Assembly (NCBI GenBank): GCA_040878115.1
Contig: JBBDMV010000087.1
Coordinates: 1 to 21,610, forward strand
Length of the DNA: 21,610 bases
Reading direction: 5' to 3'
From: JBBDMU01 sp040878115
GTDB lineage: Bacteria; Bacteroidota; Rhodothermia; Balneolales; Natronogracilivirgulaceae
In this document: one piece after another, positions 14,504 through 21,610 of the stretch
Numbering within the stretch: the stretch's first letter is position 1
Layout: every line of letters starts with the position of its first letter
Notes under the pieces: model-generated
Told to the model about the DNA's origin: nothing
Database searches by the model: none
The model's input: the letters and a program-made list of their open reading frames with translations, nothing else
Program-made: the position numbers and the translations under genes

Positions 14504-14727
14504 GCACTGTCCACATGAAGACACAATATCAACGGACGAGCATGGAATTTATAAATGGACAGAGATTCATCGAATAGAAATTATTGAAATTGGAAAAGAT
14601 TATCACTGATTATGATAAGCAATTTACATATCACCCTGAATCGGTATCTCATCCTGGCATGATGCTATGCTCCTTTAGTAGGGTAATATACAAATCCCTT
14701 AAGCTTATTCATCTCATCACCATTGTT

Positions 14728-14811
14728 GAACCTATTCAAGGTTCTATAGACACTTTTCCTGCCCCCCGCACTTCGTACGGGGCTATTCATAATTGAACCC
14801 TTTCAGGGTTC
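14728..14811. repeat. Hairpin repeat cluster between sigma and FecR genes (double-hairpin copy 2)
   Basis: In the gene-free stretch 14504-14943. Hairpin GAACCT, ATTCA, AGGTTC (14728-14744); then CCCCGCAC, TTC, GTACGGGG (about 14764-14782); then GAACCC, TTTCA, GGGTTC (14795-14811). The first and third are the same hairpin with a T-A pair replaced by C-G. The second and third together repeat the order seen at 4490-4545, including the same GCAC/GTAC core. The remainder of 14504-14943 is AT-rich; I see one 7-base inverted repeat CTGTCCA/TGGACAG (14507-14513, 14556-14562) and no convincing gene. Confidence 0.7.
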
Positions 14812-14943
14812 GCTGGATAAATCATTTAAAAACAATTCCATATATCATTCAAGTGCTTTTATTTAGCAATTTTTTTGAATATAGCCTCATACTTTCATCT
14901 CCGTGAAGTGTATTAATAATAAAATCCCAGAGAAATAGAAGTA

Positions 14944-15954
14944 ATGAAAAGCATTAACCATACTATTTTAGAAAAGTTTTTTAACAATACCTGCACTGCC
15001 GAAGAAGCAGAACAGGTGTTGGAATGGCTTGATACACCTGAAGGCCAAAAAGTATTTAATGCAAGGCTGGAATTGGATATAGAGCGTGTGGATGAGGAGC
15101 ATAACAGCTATTCAAATAATGACCTTGATTCTGATAAAATGCTTAAGGGCATTCATCAGCGTATACGACCCCGAAGATCAGCATTCAAAAAGAAATTTGA
15201 TATTATGGTCCCGGTCCTGAAAGTTGCGGCAACAGCATTGGTCTTTATAACGGCTTCTTTATTTTACTTATATATAGATACAACGCCCACAAAACAGGAT
15301 ACTGAACCAACCCCTACCCATTACACGAATTTTGAAGATGGACAAAATAAGGTGATCACCCTTAGTGACGGATCAAGCATTCGCTTAAATAGTCACTCTG
15401 AAATTGTGGTAGCCGCAGATTTCGGAAAAGATAATCGTGAAATCGAATTAAAAGGAGAAGCGTATTTCGATATCGCGCATAATGCGGATAAACCTTTCAT
15501 TATCTCTACCAAAGGGTCGGCGATCCGGGTATTGGGAACATCCTTTAATGTAAAGGCTTCTGACAATGATGTTCAGGTAGCCGTAGTTGAAGGAAGTGTA
15601 TCTTTAAGCAGCAATGCGGAAGCAGAGGAAGAGCGTTCGGTTGTATTAACCCAAGGCCAATTTGGCTACCTAAACGAGCAGGGAATTGATGTTGAAGACC
15701 ATGGTGTCGAAAATTACCTGTCGTGGATGAGAGGAAGGCTGGTGTTTGATGACCTAAAGATGGACCAGGTCTGCACGCAACTCGAACGTATTTATGATGC
15801 CCAATGTAGCTTTTCTGATGAATCTTTGAAAAATTTAAGCCTTACCACTAATATTTCAGGTGAATCCCTTGAGAAGGTGATTTCAGTTATATCCCAAACA
15901 TTAGAAATCAGTTACGAAAGAAATGGTGAGTCCATTTTATGGCTGAATGACTAA
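14944..15954 (+). CDS. FecR-family anti-sigma factor
   Basis: 336-residue inner-membrane regulator that holds an ECF sigma factor and passes on a signal from an outer-membrane transporter. The N-terminal cytoplasmic part (1-85) has the helical sigma-binding segment with EEAEQVLEWLDTPEG; one membrane helix spans about 89-111; the periplasmic FecR domain (about 125-225) has VITLSDGSSIRLNSHSEI, GEAYFDIAH and IRVLGTSFNV; a C-terminal DUF4974-type domain (about 262-332) begins LVFDDLKMDQVC and resembles the STN fold. It faces the same way as the sigma gene before it and the STN-bearing SusC gene after it. Two cysteines (in DQVCTQ and AQCSF) lie in the C-terminal domain. Assignment is firm; the exact sigma partner is inferred from position. 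Confidence 0.95.
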   Translation: MKSINHTILEKFFNNTCTAEEAEQVLEWLDTPEGQKVFNARLELDIERVDEEHNSYSNNDLDSDKMLKGIHQRIRPRRSAFKKKFDIMVPVLKVAATALVFITASLFYLYIDTTPTKQDTEPTPTHYTNFEDGQNKVITLSDGSSIRLNSHSEIVVAADFGKDNREIELKGEAYFDIAHNADKPFIISTKGSAIRVLGTSFNVKASDNDVQVAVVEGSVSLSSNAEAEEERSVVLTQGQFGYLNEQGIDVEDHGVENYLSWMRGRLVFDDLKMDQVCTQLERIYDAQCSFSDESLKNLSLTTNISGESLEKVISVISQTLEISYERNGESILWLND

Positions 15955-16029
15955 CTAAAGTTACAAGTTAATCCCCCATATGCTTCAACTAATAAATCAT
16001 GAAACATTAAATACTTAACTAAAATTATA

Positions 16030-16142
16030 GGGTAGCGCTTCTTTTCATTCGAATCAAAAGGAATGGATAAATAACCTTAAAAAATTAAAGCTACCCCTCT
16101 GAAGTTTCATATTACAACAATAACAACAAACACAAACATCTC
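16030..16142 (+). promoter_or_regulatory. Structured leader and G-free ribosome-entry stretch before susC
   Basis: In the 188-base gap between fecR and susC. GGGTAGC (16030-16036) pairs with GCTACCC (16090-16096). Inside, CTTTT-C-ATTCGAAT-C-AAAAG (16041-16060) is symmetrical except for one C-C opposition. After the stem, 16105-16142 contains no G at all (38 bases of A, C and T) and leads directly into the ATG at 16143, giving an unstructured start region without Shine-Dalgarno, as expected for Bacteroidota. A folded element before an open entry site is a reasonable target for an antisense RNA or protein, but no regulator is visible. Confidence 0.45.
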
Positions 16143-19100
16143 ATGAATACCGCTACTATATATATTATGAAATATATTCGTGCAACATTTGCATTATTGC
16201 TGATCGGCTTGCTAATGACAAATATTGGAAAAGAGAATTACGCTTATGCTGAGTCAAACTTCCAGCAAGATAATCGGTCGGTAGTCGCCCATGTCATAGG
16301 CCAGACAGAAGAACGGTCTATATCATTAGAGGTTACCGAAACACCATTAACGTTTGCTTTGCAACGTTTGGCAAGTGAGGCCAATGTAGGGCTATCGTTT
16401 ATAGCTGATGATATACCGGATAAAAAGGTCACGTATAAATTTAATAATGTGCCTCCTCACGAAGCTTTATATACATTATTAGAGGGGACAGGTCTTGAAC
16501 CCACTCTTTCTGCATCCAGAGATGTAGTTGTGATAAGAAAGAAAGAAACTGTCATAGCGCAGTCACAAACGGTGGAGGGAACGGTATCCGATGCTGAAAT
16601 CGGTGATGTTCTCCCGGGGGTTAACATTCAGGTAGAAGGTACCAGTGTGGGTACAACGACTAACACAGATGGGGAATATAGCATTGAAGTAGAAGGGCCT
16701 GGCAGCGTGTTGGTTTTTTCTTATGTAGGATATGTAACAGAAGAGATCACGGTGGGTGATCGTAATGTTATTGATGTTGCCATGGCTTCTGATTTTGCAC
16801 AATTGGATGAAATGGTGGTTGTTGGTTATGGATCGGTACAAAAAAGCTCATTAACATCTTCTATATCAAAAATAGATGTTGAAAATGAAAATTTGGCGCA
16901 GATACCCGCAGGCCGTCCAGAAAACGCACTGGCAGGTCGAATGGCAGGGGTTAGTATCGTTAATGCCCGGAGTACGCCGGGCAGCGCACCTATGATTCGT
17001 ATAAGGGGTGTGGGATCGATTGACGCTGGTAATGAGCCATTGATTGTGATTGATGGTTATCCTGGTGGTGATCTTGGCCGGCTAAACATGAATGACGTAG
17101 AGTCTATTGAAGTTTTAAAAGATGCCTCTTCAACAGCTATTTATGGTTCCAGAGGTGCAGGAGGAGTCATTCTTGTCACAACAAAAAGGGGAGTTGACGG
17201 AGCTGCTCAAATAAGCTATAACAGCTACTTTGGAGTCTCTTCCGCCATATTGCACGATGATTGGCTGTTGGGTGAAGAGTGGTATGAGTATCTCGTTAAA
17301 TATCAGAACAGAGAGTTTGCCTGGCAAGGTGGCGATACTTCTATCCCAATGTGGGGAGACCCTAAGCGTTCTTCAGAATTTCAGGTCAATCCATTAACTT
17401 ATGAACTTCCACAAACCAACTGGCAAAATGAAGTTACACAAATTGCACCGATGCAGAATCATGGTTTATCAGTACGTGGTGGCATTGATGATAATGTTCG
17501 GTATTCAATATCTGGTAATTACATGGACGAAGAGGGTACATTAATTACTGGTCATTACAAACAGTACAATGTAAGAGCGAATTTGGATATTGATGTTAAT
17601 GATAAGCTGGACGTGGGATTTAATCTTAACCCCTCTGTTACCAGGCGAAGAATTCCAGATCGTAATATGACAAGTCTTTCTAAATACCCACCTTTTGTAC
17701 CGCCTACTCATCCGGATATACCATATCATCCCCGCACTAATGATTTTATTACATCGGGCCACTCTGGGCAAGCAAGTCCATTAACCTATTTGAATGGTAG
17801 AAGAAATAATAATGAAACTTACCGTAATCAGGGCCAAATATTTGCCACCTATCAACCTACTCAGAACCTGTTAGTTAGATCATCGGTTGGTGCAGATCTT
17901 AGTTTTTCTCTAACAGATGACTTTAGGGGGACGCTCAATGACCCGGTATTAAATAATGGTGGGGCGGACTTAAGGTCACGAAATGTAAACCTGGTTAATG
18001 AAAACACATTGAACTATACCAAAACATTTGCAGAGGTACATGATATAAATGCAATGGTTGGAGCTTCTTATCAACAAAGCTCTTCCCATTCGAGCGCTTT
18101 GCGCGCCGAGTCAAATACTTATAACAACGAGATTATAAAAACGATTAATAATGCCGTTGTTGGTAGTAATAGTACCTCTTCAAAATCAGATTGGGGTTTA
18201 ATTTCCTACTTTTCCAGGTTAAACTATGGGTACAATGACAAATATCTTATATCTGCTGTTTTTAGGACAGATGGCAGTTCACGTTTTGGTGCTAATAATA
18301 AATGGGGAAACTTCCCATCTCTATCAGCAGCATGGCGGATGTCTGAAGAAGCGTTTTTACAAGATGTATCTTTTATTGATGAATTAAAATTTAGAGGCAG
18401 TTATGGTGTTACCGGGAATAATAATATTGGTAATTACACCTACCTCGGAACAGTTGGTACAGTTGTATATTCACCTGGTAACGAACATACGCAAGGACAG
18501 GCACAAAACTCCTTTGAAAATCCGGATTTGACCTGGGAAAGAACTACGGGTACGGATATAGGTGTAGATTTGAGCATGTTAAGCAACAGGGTCAACATCA
18601 CTTTGGACTACTATGACAGTAAAACGTCCGATTTGTTGTATAATCTCAATATACCGGCACATACTGGATTCACATCTACTATTTCAAATATTGGGGAAGT
18701 AAGAAATTACGGATTTGAGTTAGAGCTGATGACCAGAAATTTGGTTGGAGATTTTAATTGGAACACTTCATTTAACGTTTCAAGAAACTATAATGAAGTT
18801 TTGGATCTTGGAGGTGTTGATGAAAGGCTCAACACTCACTCATGGGGTATGGGTTGGATCTTAAAGGTTGGCGAGCCGATGTTCTCCTATTATGGTTATA
18901 AAATAGAAAGTATATTTCAAAATGAAGAGGAAATAGCAAATGCTGCTCATTTGCCTCAAACAAAGCCTGGTAATCCAAGACTTGAAGATTTAAATAACGA
19001 TGGAGATATTACTCCTGAGGATAAACAAATTTTGGGGAACTTCCAGCCCAAAGCATTGTTTGGAATGGTCAATGAATTTTCCTGGAAAAATTTTGATCTT

Positions 19101-19568
19101 AGTGTTGCGGCATCTGCCTCGGTGGGGGCATTGATGTACAATGCAGAAACCCAGTCCTATCAGGGGAATACAATGGGGGCTATGCGCACGCAAGTTGTTG
19201 AAAACCAATGGTGGTCAGAAGATGAGCCTGGTGATGGGAAAACACCCGCAGCAGCTCTAAGCCAATTAGTTGCTTTTAATGCAAATAACGACTATTACCT
19301 GGAAAATTCATCTTACTTCACTATTCGCAACTTGAACTTCGGTTACACTCTTCCAAGTGCTGCTGTTGAAAGATTAGGATTAAGAGGAATACGATTCTAT
19401 ACTTCTGTGAATAATTTGCTGATGATTACAAGCAGTGAGAACTCCTCTTATAATCCAGAGGGATCTACAACTGGAGGAGTTAGTGGCATAGATAGCCTTC
19501 CCGGGTATAATGGCGGTGCAGAACCAGTTAATAGAGTATTTACATTAGGCCTGAATCTGGACTTTTAA
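16143..19568 (+). CDS. SusC/RagA-type TonB-dependent transporter with STN signalling domain
   Basis: Outer-membrane transporter of 1141 residues that imports glycans or peptides using TonB energy. Order: signal peptide (about 1-36), STN domain (about 58-132, secretin/TonB short N-terminal), carboxypeptidase-like beta domain (about 142-214, with VEGTVSD and DVLPGVNIQVEGTSVGT), the SusC hallmark D-E-M-V-V-V-G-Y-G (222-230) serving as TonB-box region, a plug (about 235-350, with IRIRGVGSI and VLKDASSTAIYGSRGAGGVI), and a 22-strand barrel ending in aromatic residue F with RVFTLGLNLDF. The STN domain marks it as a signalling transporter that contacts the FecR-like protein encoded just upstream. 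A second ATG at 16170 (MKYIRATF) would give a cleaner signal peptide and is an alternative start. susD follows after 11 bases. Confidence 0.95.
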   Translation: MNTATIYIMKYIRATFALLLIGLLMTNIGKENYAYAESNFQQDNRSVVAHVIGQTEERSISLEVTETPLTFALQRLASEANVGLSFIADDIPDKKVTYKFNNVPPHEALYTLLEGTGLEPTLSASRDVVVIRKKETVIAQSQTVEGTVSDAEIGDVLPGVNIQVEGTSVGTTTNTDGEYSIEVEGPGSVLVFSYVGYVTEEITVGDRNVIDVAMASDFAQLDEMVVVGYGSVQKSSLTSSISKIDVENENLAQIPAGRPENALAGRMAGVSIVNARSTPGSAPMIRIRGVGSIDAGNEPLIVIDGYPGGDLGRLNMNDVESIEVLKDASSTAIYGSRGAGGVILVTTKRGVDGAAQISYNSYFGVSSAILHDDWLLGEEWYEYLVKYQNREFAWQGGDTSIPMWGDPKRSSEFQVNPLTYELPQTNWQNEVTQIAPMQNHGLSVRGGIDDNVRYSISGNYMDEEGTLITGHYKQYNVRANLDIDVNDKLDVGFNLNPSVTRRRIPDRNMTSLSKYPPFVPPTHPDIPYHPRTNDFITSGHSGQASPLTYLNGRRNNNETYRNQGQIFATYQPTQNLLVRSSVGADLSFSLTDDFRGTLNDPVLNNGGADLRSRNVNLVNENTLNYTKTFAEVHDINAMVGASYQQSSSHSSALRAESNTYNNEIIKTINNAVVGSNSTSSKSDWGLISYFSRLNYGYNDKYLISAVFRTDGSSRFGANNKWGNFPSLSAAWRMSEEAFLQDVSFIDELKFRGSYGVTGNNNIGNYTYLGTVGTVVYSPGNEHTQGQAQNSFENPDLTWERTTGTDIGVDLSMLSNRVNITLDYYDSKTSDLLYNLNIPAHTGFTSTISNIGEVRNYGFELELMTRNLVGDFNWNTSFNVSRNYNEVLDLGGVDERLNTHSWGMGWILKVGEPMFSYYGYKIESIFQNEEEIANAAHLPQTKPGNPRLEDLNNDGDITPEDKQILGNFQPKALFGMVNEFSWKNFDLSVAASASVGALMYNAETQSYQGNTMGAMRTQVVENQWWSEDEPGDGKTPAAALSQLVAFNANNDYYLENSSYFTIRNLNFGYTLPSAAVERLGLRGIRFYTSVNNLLMITSSENSSYNPEGSTTGGVSGIDSLPGYNGGAEPVNRVFTLGLNLDF

Positions 19569-19579
19569 TTGCAAATTCA

Positions 19580-21094
19580 ATGAAAAATTTAAAAATAAAG
19601 AAAATGCTTACATCTAATTTTTATAAAACTCTGGTCTTAGTATTACTAGGGACTTTTGTAACGGTGTCTTGTCACGACCAATTGTTAAATCCTGACCCAG
19701 AGTCAGTATTGACAACAGCAAATTTTTTTAATACGGCAGATGATATTGATTCCGGCGTTTTAGGAATCTATCATCAATTGCAATTTAGGATCCCCCGTGA
19801 CTATATGGTCATGGAGGTGCCAACTGACAATATTTTTGTTGAATATTATGCTACTTCGAGTGGACTTGAACAGATTGAAGTATTGGATATAGCAACTGAC
19901 AATGACGAAGTGCATAGATTCTGGCAGAGTACGTACAACGGTATTTTTAGAGCCAATTCCGTATTAGATAATATAGATGCACCGGAGGATTATTTAGGTA
20001 ATCAAAAAAATCAGCTTACCGGTGAGGCCAAATTTTTAAGAGCTTATTATTATTTTGATTTGGTACGCATATTTGGTGGAGTTCCAAAAATAACAACTCA
20101 ACAATCAATTGATGAAGCCAGAGAGGTTCCTCGTTCATCAGAACAGGAAATATATGACCTAATCATCGAGGATTTAACGGACGCCGTGGATATGTTACCA
20201 TCAGAAATGGTACATGGAAGAGCTTCTAAAGCAGCAGCAGAAGCACTATTAGGAAAAGTTTATGTTTATCAAAACAACTATACACAGGCTCGGGGTTATC
20301 TTGAAAATGTGTTGAATGATTATAACTATAATCTGTTAACAGATTTTGGTGATTTGTTTAGTATGGAAAATGAAGTGAATAGTGAGGCTATATTTTCACT
20401 AGCTTATGTATTAGGATCAAATACCCATAACCTGTCTTATGAATTTAATCCAAATCAAGGTGTGTTGGGATATTCAAACAGAGGCAACAGAACTGTGCGA
20501 CCAACATATGACTTGCATCTACTGTTCGATGAAGATGATTCCCGGTATAATGTCACAATGAGTGAGGATTATATTCCTGCGCAGGGTGAACCGGATGACG
20601 ATCCAATTCCATATCCCATTATTACAAAATATAATGTGCCTAATCTTGGATCAGATGCCCCATCACTAGATCTTCCAGTCTTGCGTTTAGCAGATGTAAT
20701 CCTATTATATAGTGAAGTACTATATGAGCTTGAGGGACCAAATCAAGCTTTGACCCAACTTAACAAAGTTCGTGAGAGAGCATTTGGTGACAACACTCAT
20801 AACTATGAGCTTGCAGATATAGCGACCCCTGATGAGTTTGTTGATGTCTTGCTTAATGAACGTCGTTTGGAATTCGTTATGGAGAATGAACGGTGGTTCG
20901 ATATAGTTAGAATGGACAAACTGGAAGAGATTTTAGGTGGAGAGTTGCAGGCTCGATACGATTCAGTGAATGGCTTAACAGTAACGCAGGAATTGAATGC
21001 TCAAGATTACATGAGATACTTTCCCATCCCATACGAGGAAATAACACTTTCCTCTCCAGGAGTTCTTGAGCAAAATGATGAGTATAATAACTAG
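19580..21094 (+). CDS. SusD/RagB-family glycan-binding lipoprotein
   Basis: Surface lipoprotein that caps the SusC channel and binds its substrate. 504 residues. The signal peptide ends in the lipobox V-T-V-S-C31; the mature start H-D-Q-L-L-N-P-D-P is typical. The N-terminal half has TPR-like helices, with LTGEAKFLRAYYYFDLVRIFGGVP (here cited by its YYYFDLVRIFGG core) and RASKAAAEALLGKVY, and the C-terminal half has the conserved LADVILLYSEVL and NERRLEFVMENERWFDIVRM. It starts 11 bases after susC stops, so the two are translated from one mRNA. Substrate cannot be read from the sequence. Two strong hairpins lie downstream. Confidence 0.96.
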   Translation: MKNLKIKKMLTSNFYKTLVLVLLGTFVTVSCHDQLLNPDPESVLTTANFFNTADDIDSGVLGIYHQLQFRIPRDYMVMEVPTDNIFVEYYATSSGLEQIEVLDIATDNDEVHRFWQSTYNGIFRANSVLDNIDAPEDYLGNQKNQLTGEAKFLRAYYYFDLVRIFGGVPKITTQQSIDEAREVPRSSEQEIYDLIIEDLTDAVDMLPSEMVHGRASKAAAEALLGKVYVYQNNYTQARGYLENVLNDYNYNLLTDFGDLFSMENEVNSEAIFSLAYVLGSNTHNLSYEFNPNQGVLGYSNRGNRTVRPTYDLHLLFDEDDSRYNVTMSEDYIPAQGEPDDDPIPYPIITKYNVPNLGSDAPSLDLPVLRLADVILLYSEVLYELEGPNQALTQLNKVRERAFGDNTHNYELADIATPDEFVDVLLNERRLEFVMENERWFDIVRMDKLEEILGGELQARYDSVNGLTVTQELNAQDYMRYFPIPYEEITLSSPGVLEQNDEYNN

Positions 21095-21119
21095 TGATAA
21101 GGAAATTTTCATATTAAAT

Positions 21120-21159
21120 GTCACATTGATTGAACTATATTTTGTTCAATTGATGTGAC
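21120..21159 (+). other. 16-pair hairpin downstream of susD
   Basis: GTCACATTGATTGAAC (21120-21135) pairs with GTTCAATTGATGTGAC (21144-21159): 16 pairs including two adjacent G-T pairs, 8-base loop TATATTTT. It begins 25 bases after the susD stop. No T-run follows, so it is more likely an mRNA-stabilising or processing hairpin, or a binding site, than a terminator on its own. Confidence 0.6.
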
Positions 21160-21202
21160 TCATTAACTATGAGAAATATAAGGTAATTAGAAATTTAAGC
21201 TA

Positions 21203-21248
21203 TTGAGAATTTTATAGATTTTAAAATTCTCAAGTTTCTTTTTAATTG
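21203..21248 (+). terminator. Intrinsic terminator-like hairpin between susD and the sulfatase
   Basis: TTGAGAATTTTA (21203-21214) pairs perfectly with TAAAATTCTCAA (21222-21233), 12 pairs with a 7-base loop, followed by the T-rich tail GTTTCTTTTTAATT. The stem is AT-rich. It ends about 25 bases before the sulfatase ATG, so it would reduce or stop transcription into the sulfatase unless read-through occurs. Confidence 0.6.
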
Positions 21249-21270
21249 GATGGTCTACAAAAATAAAACA

Positions 21271-21610
21271 ATGAAAAATAACCAAAAAGAATCTATTCCA
21301 AGTCATGGAATAGCCCGTCGAGTTCTTCTGCTGTTGTTATTTGTCTGCATAAGTACGTCAATATTTGCCCAATCCCATACAAATATTATCCTCATTGTAA
21401 GTGACGATCAAGGCTACAATGATATTGGGGCCTATGGCAATGAGGAAATCCACACGCCCAACCTTGATCGTCTTGCTGATGAGGGGGTTAAAGGCACCAA
21501 TTTTTACGTTACGGGCCCGGGTTGCACACCGTCACGATCGGGTTTCTTGACCGGTCGCTACCCACAGCGCAACGGGCTGTACGATATGATCCGCAATGAT
21601 TGGGCTCCCC
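21271..21610 (+). CDS. S1-family sulfatase, 5' part only
   Basis: The first 113 codons of a gene cut by the window end. A signal peptide (hydrophobic 18-33, probable cleavage after I-F-A33) sends it to the periplasm. The metal-binding start NIILIVSDDQGYNDIGAYG contributes D45 and D46, and TPNLDRLADEG follows. The active-site motif C85-T-P-S-R-S-G-F-L-T-G-R is the C-x-P-x-R type, in which the cysteine is turned into formylglycine by a maturase; no maturase gene is in the window. The enzyme removes sulfate esters, and its place after SusC/SusD suggests a sulfated glycan. A small inverted repeat TATTCCA/TGGAATA lies near 21294-21312 inside the signal region. The S1 subfamily cannot be set from this fragment. 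Confidence 0.92.
   Translation, partial: MKNNQKESIPSHGIARRVLLLLLFVCISTSIFAQSHTNIILIVSDDQGYNDIGAYGNEEIHTPNLDRLADEGVKGTNFYVTGPGCTPSRSGFLTGRYPQRNGLYDMIRNDWAP

Noticed and set aside
14515..14577. 20-codon frame MKTQYQRTSMEFINGQRFIE just after the sigma gene
   Set aside because: Too short to judge, no ribosome site, and no sign of conservation can be seen from one sequence.
14584..14796. Plus-strand open frame of 70 codons between sigma and fecR
   Set aside because: It is built over the hairpin cluster, has no start signal or domain, and starts with a rare codon. It is not credible as a gene.

Overview
The window looks like a chromosomal segment from a Bacteroidota-group bacterium, most likely the Balneolota side (Balneola, Gracilimonas or Rhodohalobacter relatives). 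The reasons are a SusC/SusD pair, a FecR-type anti-sigma with a Bacteroidota-type C-terminal domain, Bacteroidota-style lipoproteins, a general lack of Shine-Dalgarno sequences, and SecD and SecF encoded separately rather than as the fused SecDF usual in Bacteroidia and Flavobacteriia. This placement is inference; no rRNA or tRNA gene is present to fix it.

Layout. 1-332 is non-coding and carries one dispersed palindromic repeat. 333-4048 holds an M1-family metallopeptidase lipoprotein, an RluB/RsuA-family pseudouridine synthase and an alpha/beta hydrolase; the last two overlap by 4 bases. 4049-4568 is a repeat island with two nearly identical copies of a 186-base unit. A SPOR-domain lipoprotein follows on the minus strand (4569-5084), then a DUF6580-type membrane protein and an MgtE magnesium channel. 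7288-7632 is a second repeat island whose left arm supplies the stop codon of mgtE. 7633-12772 is a housekeeping block: a secreted protein of unknown function, secD, secF, a STAS-domain anti-sigma antagonist, an intrinsic terminator, and purA. 12773-13212 is a third repeat island, followed by a small unknown secreted protein.

13949-21610 reads as a nutrient-uptake locus under cell-surface signalling: ECF sigma factor, FecR-like anti-sigma, SusC-type TonB-dependent transporter with an N-terminal STN signalling domain, SusD-like lipoprotein, and the start of an S1-family sulfatase cut by the window end. In the known scheme, substrate in the SusC/SusD pair is sensed through the STN domain, FecR releases the sigma factor, and the operon is induced. 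The sulfatase suggests a sulfated polysaccharide as substrate.

The most unusual content is non-coding. Several hairpin families recur with paired (compensatory) changes in their stems. One forms inverted pairs inside a 198-base tandem duplication, which resembles REP/REPIN elements. There are also candidate structured leaders upstream of the DUF6580 gene and of susC, an intrinsic terminator 9 bases before the purA start codon, and two strong hairpins between susD and the sulfatase. I found no CRISPR array, rRNA, tRNA, insertion-sequence transposase or prophage gene.
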